Of a stretch of DNA of 64,000 nucleotides, positions 54,707-63,142 are shown piece by piece. Numbering within the stretch: position 1 is the first letter of the stretch; every line of letters starts with the position of its first letter. A program made the position numbers and the translations under genes. The notes under the pieces are model-generated. The model was not told where the DNA came from, made no database searches, and saw nothing but the letters and a program-made list of their open reading frames with translations. This DNA comes from Pseudomonadota bacterium (GTDB lineage: Bacteria; Pseudomonadota; Alphaproteobacteria; Rhizobiales; Xanthobacteraceae): positions 6,929-70,928 of the forward strand of contig JAEWIX010000042.1 in assembly GCA_023386885.1 (NCBI GenBank), given 5' to 3'.

Positions 54707-54756
54707 TCTATATACGATAAATGGCCGGCGATCAAGAATAAAAGTACACGATAAAT
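54707..54756 (-). promoter_or_regulatory. brnTA promoter with two direct operator repeats
   Basis: On the minus strand a -35-like TTGATC (54735-54730) is followed after 17 bases by TATAGA (54712-54707), a good housekeeping promoter. Two copies of ACGATAAAT (54714-54722 and 54748-54756) flank it 34 bp apart; one lies between -35 and -10. They are likely sites for autoregulation by BrnA, alone or with BrnT. Confidence 0.6.
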
Positions 54757-54907
54757 AGCGATTCGATATCAATGGCGCGGCGGCTGCATCGAGGGATAAG
54801 GCATCTCGCGGCGACGATCAGGCTTGCCACACAAGTATAGGATTCGTTAACGCTGCGGCTCTAGGAAAAGAGACGACTCGAAATCCCACCAGGCTGCTGG
54901 ATCGCCA

Positions 54908-55873
54908 ATGAGAGACGAGGCCGACCCCGCTGCAGTGCTTCCATCGGCCGAGGCCCGGGCGCGTCTCTACGATCAGGCGTTGGGTGTTGCACGCATCGGC
55001 GCATGGGAATGCGAGCTGGCAACGGAGCGCCTGACCTGGACGTCGGGCGTTTACGATATCTTCGGCTACCCGATGGCCAACCCGCTGCGGCGCGCCTCCA
55101 TCGTCGACCTTTATCTTGATGAATCCCGGCGCAACATGGAGCTTGCGCGCGCCGAGGTAATCCGGACCGGTCGCACGGCCTTGCTGGATACCGAGATCAG
55201 AACCTGGCGTGGCGAAAAGCGCTGGATGCGCCTCTCCATCAATGCGATCGAGGAGGGGGGACGGACCATCCGCATCTTCGGCGCCAAGCAGGACATCACC
55301 TCAGACCGTCTGGCGCTTGACAGCTTGCGGCGGCGAGCCGAAACCGATCCGCTCACCGGGCTCGCAAACCGCGCGGTCTTTCAGGCGTACTATCGGGAGA
55401 TCGTTCGTGACAGCTTAAATCATGCGTCGGCATCAGCGCTCGTGCTGATCGATCTCGATCGCTTCAAGGAGCTGAACGATACGTTCGGCCATACGGCCGG
55501 AGACGCATGCCTGTGCGAGGTCGCAATGCGATTGAGCCGGGCGTTCCGCAATGCCGGACTGGTCGCGCGTATCGGCGGCGACGAGTTCGCGATGATCCTG
55601 CGTGCGCCGGTGGCGCCGGCCCAGATCATGCGCGTACTGCAGGAAGCCGTCGTCATGTTGTGCCGGCCGTTGTTCTGGAACGGGCTTCGGTTGGAGATCG
55701 GTGCGTCGATCGGGGCCACGCTTGTCGGCCGCCCGCATCGCCGGCGGATCACCGAACTGTTCTCCGAGGCCGACATGGCGCTGTACGACGCGAAGGCCGC
55801 CGGCCGCAATCAGGTCTATCTGTTCAGGGACGAGGGCGGCAGCCGTTCGGCTCACCTGGAAGCCATCGCGTGA
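54908..55873 (+). CDS. PAS-GGDEF diguanylate cyclase
   Basis: A 321-residue soluble protein. Residues about 25-135 form a PAS domain (IGAWECELATERLTWTSG), a likely sensor of a cofactor or small molecule; residues about 145-315 form a GGDEF domain with GGDEF at 223-227. The I-site position reads RNAG (no terminal Asp), so product inhibition is probably lost. It makes c-di-GMP. Transcribed away from brnTA and towards tRNA-Gln; a hairpin follows it at 55881-55915. Confidence 0.92.
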   Translation: MRDEADPAAVLPSAEARARLYDQALGVARIGAWECELATERLTWTSGVYDIFGYPMANPLRRASIVDLYLDESRRNMELARAEVIRTGRTALLDTEIRTWRGEKRWMRLSINAIEEGGRTIRIFGAKQDITSDRLALDSLRRRAETDPLTGLANRAVFQAYYREIVRDSLNHASASALVLIDLDRFKELNDTFGHTAGDACLCEVAMRLSRAFRNAGLVARIGGDEFAMILRAPVAPAQIMRVLQEAVVMLCRPLFWNGLRLEIGASIGATLVGRPHRRRITELFSEADMALYDAKAAGRNQVYLFRDEGGSRSAHLEAIA

Positions 55874-55880
55874 AGTCGTC

Positions 55881-55915
55881 CGTTTTGAACGAGCGGCTAA
55901 AGCGCGTTCAGAACG
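55881..55915. terminator. Bidirectional hairpin between the PAS-GGDEF gene and tRNA-Gln
   Basis: CGTTTTGAACG (55881-55891) pairs with CGTTCAGAACG (55905-55915) over 11 bp with one G-T pair and a 13-base loop. It is 8 bp after the + strand stop and 38 bp after the 3' end of the minus-strand tRNA, a good position for a shared terminator, although without a strong T-run. Confidence 0.5.
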
Positions 55916-55952
55916 TCGCGTCTCAAACGAAGTAATCCGCGGAAGTTTCATC

Positions 55953-56027
55953 TGGCTGGGGCGGGAGGGATCGAACCTCCGCATGGGGGAATCAAAATCC
56001 CCTGCCTTACCGCTTGGCTACGCCCCA
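55953..56027 (-). tRNA. tRNA-Gln (UUG anticodon)
   Basis: On the minus strand a 75-base cloverleaf ends in encoded CCA. The acceptor pairs TGGGGCG with CGCCCCA. The D arm is AGCCAAGCGGTAAGGC, the anticodon loop TTTTGAT gives UUG, read as glutamine, and the T arm is GGAGGTTCGATCCCTCC. The encoded terminal CCA and complete stems show it is intact. Confidence 0.95.
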
Positions 56028-56289
56028 ACAGGCCGGCGGGATCGCGGTTTTCGCCGCCGTAGAATCCATGTCCGGCCGGGGCTTGTCTATAGAGAGACGC
56101 CGCGGAGTTCAACCGCAACCTCCGGTTATTCCTTACCGTTAGGGCCGGTGACGGAAGGCTTCGATCGGCCGCCCGGCCAAGCCGGGGAAAAGCATCTCCG
56201 ATCGCGGCCAAATTCGAAAATCCCATCCATTGTCAGCGCGATGCTCCCGCAACAACATTAAGGACCGACGAATTGCAGGTGGAGCCGGA

Positions 56290-56517
56290 ATGTTGGCCGA
56301 GCGGTTTGACGCTTATGGTGGAGTTGTTCCGCACGTGCGGAACGACGACCGGTGTGCCGCGCGCGCCACGACCGCGCGCACCGGCGCCCGCCTGGCGCTG
56401 GGCATGCTCTGGCTGACGCTGCTTGCGGTGGTGCTGTTGCGGATCGGCGGCTTCGCGGCGGAGCGGACCGCCGGCTTCGCCAATGTCGGAGAGACGAAAC
56501 AGGTCACCGCGCGATAG
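56290..56517 (+). CDS. Small hypothetical membrane protein
   Basis: A 75-residue frame with one strongly hydrophobic helix (GMLWLTLLAVVLLRIGGF, about residues 38-55) and no other feature. GGTGGAGCC lies just before ATG 56290, an acceptable ribosome-binding site. It lies next to the LysR gene on the opposite strand and has no recognisable family, so it may be spurious. Confidence 0.35.
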   Translation: MLAERFDAYGGVVPHVRNDDRCAARATTARTGARLALGMLWLTLLAVVLLRIGGFAAERTAGFANVGETKQVTAR

Positions 56518-56524
56518 TCGCGGT

Positions 56525-57439
56525 TCAACCGTATGTCGGCTGCGGAAACCTCGCCCGGTCGTTCAGCATCTTCTCGAAGGCGCGCGCCGCCGGCACCGCG
56601 ACCCGGCCCGCGGGCTTCAGGTGCCACATGGTCCGCTCGATGGCGACGCCGCGGATCGGCACCGTCCTGAGCCGACCCTGACCGGTCTGATCGACGATCG
56701 CCGCTTCCGACACGATCGACACGCCAACGCCGGCCGCGACCACCTGCTTGATCGCCTCGGTGCTGCCCACCTCTAACGTGCGCGTCGGCTCGATGCCGTG
56801 CGATGCCAGCGCTTGCGCCACCACCTCGCGGGTGCCGGAGCCGGGCTCGCGGACGATCAGGATTTCGTCTTCAAGCCGTTTCGGATCGATCGGTTGCCGC
56901 TCGCCGGCGAAGGCGTGATCCGGCGCGACGATCAGCGCCATCACATCGGTTTGCCACGGCTCGGCGGTCAACCCGCGCACCTCGACCGGACCTTCGACGA
57001 GGCCGATGTCGATATCCTGATTGGCCATCTGCTCGGCGATGTCGCGGGTGTTGGCGCTGACCAGAAACAGATCGACATCGGGATGGGCGCGATGAAAGGC
57101 GCCGAGATAGCGCGCCAGCATGTAGGTCGCGATGGTGGTGCTGGCGCCGATCCGCAGCGAGCCGTTGTGCAGGCCGCGCAGCGCCGACAACTCGTCCTCG
57201 GCGGCGCGCTCCACCGCGAATAGCGCTTCGGCATGGCGCGACAGCGCGAGGCCCTCGTCGGTCGGCACCACGCCCTTCGGCGTGCGATTGAGCAGCCGGC
57301 AGCCGACCTGCAATTCGAAGTCCCGCACCCCCTTCGAGATGGCCGGCTGGCTGAGGCCGAGCGCCTCGCCGGCGCGTGAGAAACTACCGGTGCGGACCAC
57401 GGCGGCGAACATGCGGAACAGGTGGAGATTGAGCGGCAT
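56525..57439 (-). CDS. LysR family transcriptional regulator
   Basis: A 304-residue DNA-binding regulator. The N-terminal winged helix-turn-helix covers residues 1-60 (SRAGEALGLSQPAISKGVRDFELQVG), followed by the LysR substrate domain (about 90-295). It is divergent from a YeiH-type exporter gene, and a T-N11-A operator lies between at 57445-57467. This is the classical arrangement in which the regulator controls the divergent gene. The inducer is unknown; sulfite/thiosulfate-type compounds would fit a YeiH exporter. Confidence 0.93.
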   Translation of the reverse strand: MPLNLHLFRMFAAVVRTGSFSRAGEALGLSQPAISKGVRDFELQVGCRLLNRTPKGVVPTDEGLALSRHAEALFAVERAAEDELSALRGLHNGSLRIGASTTIATYMLARYLGAFHRAHPDVDLFLVSANTRDIAEQMANQDIDIGLVEGPVEVRGLTAEPWQTDVMALIVAPDHAFAGERQPIDPKRLEDEILIVREPGSGTREVVAQALASHGIEPTRTLEVGSTEAIKQVVAAGVGVSIVSEAAIVDQTGQGRLRTVPIRGVAIERTMWHLKPAGRVAVPAARAFEKMLNDRARFPQPTYG

Positions 57440-57444
57440 AAACT

Positions 57445-57467
57445 TTCTCTATCGGTGTATGAGAGAA
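57445..57467. promoter_or_regulatory. LysR-type operator TTCTCT-N11-AGAGAA
   Basis: TTCTCT (57445-57450) and AGAGAA (57462-57467) are perfect inverted repeats with 11 bases between, the T-N11-A form of LysR binding sites. It sits 6 bp before the LysR start and 64 bp before the exporter start. A second TTCTCTATCG copy at 57505-57514, 60 bp away, could be an activation half site near the exporter promoter. Confidence 0.75.
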
Positions 57468-57530
57468 TAATATTTCCAATCGTCGACGCCGCAACGCATA
57501 TTCCTTCTCTATCGAAGGATATCAGATTAC

Positions 57531-58601
57531 GTGTCAGACCAGCTCCGCTCCGCCGGCCAGCCTGCCGGCCCATCCTCCCTTTTGACGAAAATAACAACGC
57601 TGCTGCCCGGCATCGCGCTGTGCGCTGTTGTCACCGGCCTCGCGGTGGCGGTTCAGTCGTTTCAGGAGCGCACGTTCGGGCATCCTTATCTCGAAGCCAT
57701 CGTGATTGCGATCCTGCTCGGCATGGCGGTCCGCTCGGCGTGGACGCCGGGCGCGCGATGGCGCGCCGGCATCGCCTACAGCGCCAAGCAATTGCTGGAG
57801 GTCGCGGTGGCGCTGCTCGGTGCGTCGGTGACGTTCGCGGTGATCGCCTCGTCGGGCGTGGTGCTGCTGGTGGCGATCGTCACCATCGTGGTGCTGACCC
57901 TGTTGGTAAGCTACGGCATCAGTCGCGCGCTCGGGCTGTCGACGCGGCTGGCGATTCTGGTCGCCTGCGGAAATTCGATCTGCGGCAACTCGGCGATCGC
58001 CGCCGTCGCGCCGGTGATCGATGCCAGCTCGGACGATATCGCCTCGTCGATTTCGTTCACCGCGATTCTCGGCGTGATCATCGTTTTGGGATTGCCGATC
58101 CTGGTGCCGTTGCTGGCGATGTCCGAAACCCAATACGGCATTCTCGCCGGCCTCACCGTCTACGCGGTACCGCAGGTGCTGGCGGCAACGGTGCCGGTAG
58201 GGGTGGTGGCGGTGCAGATCGGCACGCTGGTGAAACTGGTGCGGGTGATGATGCTGGGGCCGGTGGTCGCCTGCATCGCGCTCGGCGCGCGCCGGCTCAC
58301 GCGCGACAGGGAGGGGCAGGCGGCGCAGCTTGGTTTCTTCAAGGCGGTGCCGTGGTTCATCATCGCCTTCTTCGTGCTTTCGGCGTGCCGTTCGTTTGCG
58401 CTGATCCCCGACGTGGCGATTGCACCGATCCAGAAACTCGCCAGCCTTCTCACAGTGCTGTCGATGGCGGCGCTCGGCCTCGGCGTCGATCTGCGGGTGA
58501 TCGGTGAGGTCGGCGGCAAGGTCACCGCGGCGGTGACGCTGTCGCTGGTGTTTCTGGTCAGCGCTGGCCTGCTGCTGGTGCGTTTCGTTCTGCCGACGTG
58601 A
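57531..58601 (+). CDS. YeiH/UPF0324-type putative sulfur-compound exporter
   Basis: A 356-residue inner-membrane protein with about ten hydrophobic helices and the family signature ARLAILVACGNSICGNSAIAAVAPVI (split as LVACGNSICGNS). Family members are proposed exporters of sulfate, sulfite or organic sulfur compounds. It starts with GTG at 57531; a possible activator site lies just upstream. Control by the divergent LysR regulator is very likely. Converges on the IclR gene, 3 bp away. Confidence 0.9.
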   Translation: MSDQLRSAGQPAGPSSLLTKITTLLPGIALCAVVTGLAVAVQSFQERTFGHPYLEAIVIAILLGMAVRSAWTPGARWRAGIAYSAKQLLEVAVALLGASVTFAVIASSGVVLLVAIVTIVVLTLLVSYGISRALGLSTRLAILVACGNSICGNSAIAAVAPVIDASSDDIASSISFTAILGVIIVLGLPILVPLLAMSETQYGILAGLTVYAVPQVLAATVPVGVVAVQIGTLVKLVRVMMLGPVVACIALGARRLTRDREGQAAQLGFFKAVPWFIIAFFVLSACRSFALIPDVAIAPIQKLASLLTVLSMAALGLGVDLRVIGEVGGKVTAAVTLSLVFLVSAGLLLVRFVLPT

Positions 58602-58604
58602 CGA

Positions 58605-59411
58605 TCAGATCTTTTCGCGCGAGGGGCGTTGGCCCGTGTAGCCGAGCCGCCGCGAGATGGTGTTGGCGCAATCGAGCAGTGCTTTGGCGATCGGGCTGTT
58701 CCAGTCAACGTTGAAAGTGCCGGCCGGACCCATCGCGGTGATAGACAACACGACAGCGCCGCTGTGGTCGAACACCGGCGCGGCAAACGCATTGACGCCG
58801 GGCAGCGGGTCGCCCATCGCGCGGGTGATACCGCGCTTGCGGATATCGGCCAGCATGGCTTCGATGTCGGTGGCGTGGGCGGGACGTTTGCCGGAATAGC
58901 CGACGCCAAGCCGGTCGAGTTTCGTCTCCAGCGCGGCCTTGACGACATTGGGTGGAAGGAACGCAGCGAAGATGCGGCCCGTCGCCGTCTCCAGCATGCC
59001 CATCACCGAGCCGACGCGCATGACGATGTGAGCCGGGTGGCTCGATTCCTCCAGCCGCACCACGGTAGGACCATATGTGCCCCACACCGACAGCGAGACC
59101 GCGTGATTGATCTCGCGCGCCAGCGCCGCGATCTTCGGCGTGGCGATGCGCACGGCGGACAATCGATGCAAGCCGATGAGGCCGAGTTCGAGCGCGAAGG
59201 CGCCGATATCGTAGTGCCCCGTCGCGGCATCCTGCTCGATCAGGCCGAGCCGCAGGAAACTCACGAGATAGGGATGCGCCTTGGCCGGTGTCATGCCGGC
59301 CTCGCGCGCCAGATCGCGCAGCATCATCGGCTCAAGGCTCCGCGCCAGCGCGCGCAGCAGTTGCCCGCCGACCTCGATCGATTGAATGCCGCGCGACTCT
59401 TTCTTGGCCAT
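58605..59411 (-). CDS. IclR family transcriptional regulator
   Basis: A 268-residue regulator with an N-terminal winged helix-turn-helix (about residues 10-75, GGQLLRALARSLEPMMLRDL) and a C-terminal effector domain (about 90-265). IclR proteins repress or activate catabolic operons and respond to a pathway metabolite. It is the last gene of a minus-strand set with an ABC binding protein, a flavoprotein and an SDR, which it probably controls together with itself. It starts 25 bp past the SDR stop. Confidence 0.92.
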   Translation of the reverse strand: MAKKESRGIQSIEVGGQLLRALARSLEPMMLRDLAREAGMTPAKAHPYLVSFLRLGLIEQDAATGHYDIGAFALELGLIGLHRLSAVRIATPKIAALAREINHAVSLSVWGTYGPTVVRLEESSHPAHIVMRVGSVMGMLETATGRIFAAFLPPNVVKAALETKLDRLGVGYSGKRPAHATDIEAMLADIRKRGITRAMGDPLPGVNAFAAPVFDHSGAVVLSITAMGPAGTFNVDWNSPIAKALLDCANTISRRLGYTGQRPSREKI

Positions 59412-59436
59412 GCGCGTGCTCTATACCCGCGGCTCG

Positions 59437-60198
59437 TTAGACTGCAAGGAAACCGCCATCAACCGGCAAGGTGACGCCGCTGACATAGGACGCCATATCG
59501 GAGGCGAGAAACACCACAGGGCCGATCAACTCGTCGGGCTGCCCGACGCGGCCGAGCGGCGTGCGCCCGACGAAACCAGCGAGCCGCGCGGGGTCTTCGC
59601 GCGTCGCCTTGGTCATTGCGGTTTCGATCACGCCCGGCGCGATGGCGTTGACGCGGATGCCGTCGCGGGCGAGTTCGCGCGCCAGCGATTGGGTGAGCAG
59701 TTTCACGCCGCCTTTCGACGGCGAATAGCCGAGCGTGTCGGCGACGCCGACGAACGACGCGATGGAGCCGATATTGATGATGTTGCCATGCGTCTGTCTC
59801 AGCGCCGGAAGAAAGGCATGGGTGACGTTGAAGACGCCGTTGAGATTGACGTCGAGCACGCGCCGCCAGTTGTCGTGCGCACGGGGCGAGTCGATGGTCT
59901 CGCGGATGATGATGCCCGCATTGTTGACGAGGATCGCGACCGCGCCGATTTCCGCATCGATGGTTTTCGCCAGCGCCGCGCAGGCGTCCGTGTCGGTGAC
60001 GTCGAGTTGAAACGACCAACTGCGCCGGTCGCGCGCAGCGATCGCCGTCGCCGTATTTTTCGCCATTGCCGCATCGATGTCGGTCACCACCACGTCGGTG
60101 CCGTGCGCGGCGAGGCCGAGCGCGATGGCGCGGCCGTTGCCTTGTCCCGCACCGGTCACCAGCGCCAGCCGTCCGCTCAGCAATTGCGGCGTGCTCAT
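59437..60198 (-). CDS. SDR family oxidoreductase
   Basis: A 253-residue NAD(P)-dependent short-chain dehydrogenase/reductase. TGAGQGNG at residue 16 binds the cofactor; NNAG is present near residue 92; the catalytic set is Ser of NIGSIASF and YSPSK (Tyr-x3-Lys, about residues 158-162). It ends with the typical GFLAV. Spacing to the upstream flavoprotein gene is 3 bp, so it is in the same operon. It likely oxidises an alcohol or reduces a ketone in the pathway. Confidence 0.93.
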   Translation of the reverse strand: MSTPQLLSGRLALVTGAGQGNGRAIALGLAAHGTDVVVTDIDAAMAKNTATAIAARDRRSWSFQLDVTDTDACAALAKTIDAEIGAVAILVNNAGIIIRETIDSPRAHDNWRRVLDVNLNGVFNVTHAFLPALRQTHGNIINIGSIASFVGVADTLGYSPSKGGVKLLTQSLARELARDGIRVNAIAPGVIETAMTKATREDPARLAGFVGRTPLGRVGQPDELIGPVVFLASDMASYVSGVTLPVDGGFLAV

Positions 60199-60201
60199 GG
60201 C

Positions 60202-61926
60202 TCAGGCGCCTTGCGCAGCAGTGGAGGCGAGGTGACGGCCGGCGATGTAGCCGAACGTCAGCGCCGGGCCGAGCGTGATGCCAGCGCCCGGATAGTTGCC
60301 GCCCATGATGCTCGCCATATCGTTGCCGGCCGCGTAGAGACCGGGGATCGGTTGGCCGCTGGCATCGAGCGCGCGCGCGTTCTCGTCGGTGCGAATGCCG
60401 GCATAGGTGCCGAGATCGCCGATCACCATCTTGATCGCGTAGAACGGGCCTTGTTCGATCGGCGCGATGCAGGGGTTGGGACCGTGCAGCGCGTCGCCCT
60501 GATAACGGTTGTAGGCGCGTGTGCCCTTGCCGAAACGCGAGTCGGTGCCGTTCGCCGCTTCCGCGTTGAATTCGGCAACGCTCGCTTCAAAGTTCTTCGC
60601 ATCGATGCCGGCGGTCTTGGCGAGTTCGCCAAGCGTCGCGCCGCGCATCAGATAGCCGGTCTTGAGATGATGGCCGAGCGGCATCGGAAACGGCGGCACG
60701 CAGCCGAGCCCGTATTTACGCAGCGACTGGTGATCGCAGATCAGGAACGCGGCGATCTCCTCGCCGGGCTTCGCCGCCTTGACCATCGCCTGAACGAAGT
60801 CGTGGTACGAATTGCCCTCGTTGGTGAAGCGGCGGCCGTCGCGCATCACCGCGATGACGCCGGGTTTGGCGCGATCGATGAAGTGCGGCATCACGCCCTT
60901 GCTGCCGTCCTTGCGCGTGGTGACCGACACTGGCACCCATGCGGCGGCGTTCGGCAACCGGTCCTCGACGCTGCCGCCGGCGGTTTCCGCCAGACGCAGG
61001 CCGTCGCCGGTGTTGCCGGTGGGGCCGGGGGAATGATGCTCCGCGCCGGTCGGCGCGTGCGGGAACATCGCCTTGCGCCGCGCCACGTCATGCGGGAAGC
61101 CGCCGCAGGCCAGCACGACACCGCGCGTCGCATTGACGCGCACGTCCTTGCCTTCATGTTGTACCAGCGCGCCGCGCACCGCGCCGTTGTCGATGATCAG
61201 TTCGCGCACCGGCGACGACAGCCACAGCGGCACCTTGAGATCGAATGCCGACTTGGCGAGACGGCCGGCGAGCGCGTTGCCGTTGGTCAGCGTCATGCCG
61301 CGGCCGTGCTTCATCACATCGCGGAAATGCTTCGACAATCGCTTCGCGACATAGAACGCCGAGGTCAGCGACTTGGTCGCGCGCATGAAATGGATGATCT
61401 CCTTGCCGGAGCCCAGCATCATGCCGAACACCGTCAATTCCGGCAACGGCGCGCCGAGATGCTTGATGTAATCACCGAGTTCGGGGCCGGCGCCCCGCCG
61501 CGGCACCATCGAGCGGCCACCTTGCGTGCCGCCCGGCGCTTCCGCGTGATAGTCGGGGAAGGTCAGCGGCATGTCGAAGCGCAGCGCCGTCTGTGTGGTG
61601 AAGAAATCCACCGCCTCGGGGCCGGCCGACAGAAATGCATCGACGCGCGCGGCGTCGAAGTTGTTGCCGGCCTCGTGGCGCAGATAGGTGCGGGCGGCGT
61701 CCGGGGCCTCGCTGATACCCCAGGCGCGCGCCAGCGACGTGCCCGGAATCCACAGCCAGCCGCCGGAGCGGGCCGTGGTGCCGCCGAAGCGCGGCTCCTT
61801 CTCGACGATCAGGACCTTGAGGCCGCGATGTGCGGCGGTGACCGCCGCCGACATTCCGGCGGCGCCGGAGCCCACCACCAGCACATCGCAATCGTAAGTG
61901 TTTGCCTCAAGAGTCCCGTTCGCCAT
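60202..61926 (-). CDS. FAD-dependent oxidoreductase, 3-ketosteroid dehydrogenase/fumarate reductase-like
   Basis: A 574-residue flavoprotein. The FAD motif VLVVGSGAAGMSAAVTAAHRG lies near residue 16, followed by EKEPRFGGTTARSGG, the usual 3-ketosteroid-1-dehydrogenase/fumarate reductase opening. Near the end YPGAGITLGPALTFG matches the KstD C-terminal Tyr/Gly pattern, and FPHDVARRK lies in the middle. Members introduce double bonds into ketosteroids or reduce unsaturated acids. It forms an operon with an ABC binding protein upstream and an SDR downstream; the ATG at 61926 is 10 bp after that upstream gene. Steroid or alicyclic substrate is inference. Confidence 0.9.
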   Translation of the reverse strand: MANGTLEANTYDCDVLVVGSGAAGMSAAVTAAHRGLKVLIVEKEPRFGGTTARSGGWLWIPGTSLARAWGISEAPDAARTYLRHEAGNNFDAARVDAFLSAGPEAVDFFTTQTALRFDMPLTFPDYHAEAPGGTQGGRSMVPRRGAGPELGDYIKHLGAPLPELTVFGMMLGSGKEIIHFMRATKSLTSAFYVAKRLSKHFRDVMKHGRGMTLTNGNALAGRLAKSAFDLKVPLWLSSPVRELIIDNGAVRGALVQHEGKDVRVNATRGVVLACGGFPHDVARRKAMFPHAPTGAEHHSPGPTGNTGDGLRLAETAGGSVEDRLPNAAAWVPVSVTTRKDGSKGVMPHFIDRAKPGVIAVMRDGRRFTNEGNSYHDFVQAMVKAAKPGEEIAAFLICDHQSLRKYGLGCVPPFPMPLGHHLKTGYLMRGATLGELAKTAGIDAKNFEASVAEFNAEAANGTDSRFGKGTRAYNRYQGDALHGPNPCIAPIEQGPFYAIKMVIGDLGTYAGIRTDENARALDASGQPIPGLYAAGNDMASIMGGNYPGAGITLGPALTFGYIAGRHLASTAAQGA

Positions 61927-61936
61927 TGTTATTGCC

Positions 61937-63142
61937 TCACTTCTTGAGCAGCGGGCACTTGGATTCCGAGACCGGGCGATAGGCGTCCTCGCCCTTGATG
62001 GTCTTGACGATCTCCAGATAGTCCCACGGCTCCTTGGATTCCGAAGGCTTCTTCACCCGCGCGAGATACATGTCGCGAATGACGCGGCCGTCTTCGCGCA
62101 GCTTGCCGCCGTGAACGAAGGTGTCCTCGATCGGCAGTTCGCGCATCTTGGCCATCACCTTGGCCGGATCGTCGGTGCCGGCGGCCTTGATCGCCTTGAG
62201 ATAGTGCAGCACCGAGCCATAGACGCCGGTGTGAATCATGGTCGGCATGACGTTGGTCTTGGCGAAGAATTTCTTCGACCAGGCGCGGGTCTTGTCGTCC
62301 ATGTTCCAGTAGGACGCGGTGGTCATGTAGGTGCCTTGCGCGCCCTGAAGGCCGATCGCATGGACGTCGGTATCGAACATCAGCAGGCCGACCAGCTTCT
62401 GTCCGCCTTTGACGAGGCCGAATTCGCCGGCCTGTTTGATGGCGTTGTCGGTGTCCTGTCCGGCATTGGCGAAGGCGACGACGTCGGCCTTCGAGCTTTG
62501 CGCCTGCAGAATAAAGGACGAGAAGTCCGCGGTGTTGGTCGGATGCTTGACGCCGCCAACAATGTTGCCGCCGAGCAGCTTGATGAAGTGGGTGGCGTCC
62601 TTCTCGAGCGCATGGCCGAAGGCATAGTCAGCGGTGACGAAGAACCACGACTTGCCGCCTTCCGCGAGCACGGCGGAGGCCGTCACCTTCGACAACGCGT
62701 AGGTGTCGTAGGCGAAATGCACGGTGTTCGGGCTGCACAATTCGTTGGTCAGCGAACTCGCGCCGGGGCCGGACAACAGCGCAATCTTGTTGCGTTCCTT
62801 GGCCATGTTGGCGACGGCAATGGCAATACCGGAATTCGGGATATCGGCGACCGCATCGACCTTATCCTTGTCGAACCATTCGCGCGCGATTTGAACGCCG
62901 ACGTCGGTTTTCATCTGATGGTCGGCGCTGATGATCTCGATCTTCTTGCCGAGTACGGTGGGGCCGAATTCCTCGACCGCCATCTGCGCGGCGAGCACCG
63001 AGCCCGGTCCGCTGTTGTCGCGGCCCCAGCTCGACAGGTCGGTCAGCACGCCGATGCGGACGACGTCGTCGGAGATTTGCGCCGATGCCGTCGTGGTCAT
63101 GGCGGCGAACAAGGCGGCGCAGATCAGCAATGACTTCTTCAT
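61937..63142 (-). CDS. Branched-chain amino acid-type ABC transporter substrate-binding protein (catabolic operon)
   Basis: A 401-residue periplasmic binding protein of the Peripla_BP_6 family. The signal peptide covers about residues 1-21 (MKKSLLICAALFAAMTTTAS, cleaved after ASA). The mature part opens VVRIGVLTDLSSWGRDNSGPG, and the family MKTDVGVQIAREWFDKDKVDAV and VAFANAGQDT stretches follow. It is the first gene of the four-gene operon but has no permease or ATPase beside it, so uptake would use a transporter elsewhere. It probably delivers the substrate of the flavoprotein/SDR pathway. Confidence 0.92.
   Translation of the reverse strand: MKKSLLICAALFAAMTTTASAQISDDVVRIGVLTDLSSWGRDNSGPGSVLAAQMAVEEFGPTVLGKKIEIISADHQMKTDVGVQIAREWFDKDKVDAVADIPNSGIAIAVANMAKERNKIALLSGPGASSLTNELCSPNTVHFAYDTYALSKVTASAVLAEGGKSWFFVTADYAFGHALEKDATHFIKLLGGNIVGGVKHPTNTADFSSFILQAQSSKADVVAFANAGQDTDNAIKQAGEFGLVKGGQKLVGLLMFDTDVHAIGLQGAQGTYMTTASYWNMDDKTRAWSKKFFAKTNVMPTMIHTGVYGSVLHYLKAIKAAGTDDPAKVMAKMRELPIEDTFVHGGKLREDGRVIRDMYLARVKKPSESKEPWDYLEIVKTIKGEDAYRPVSESKCPLLKK

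Noticed and set aside
59386..61947. 853-residue open frame on the plus strand
   Set aside because: Antisense to the SDR and flavoprotein genes; Arg/His/Ala-rich shadow with no domain.
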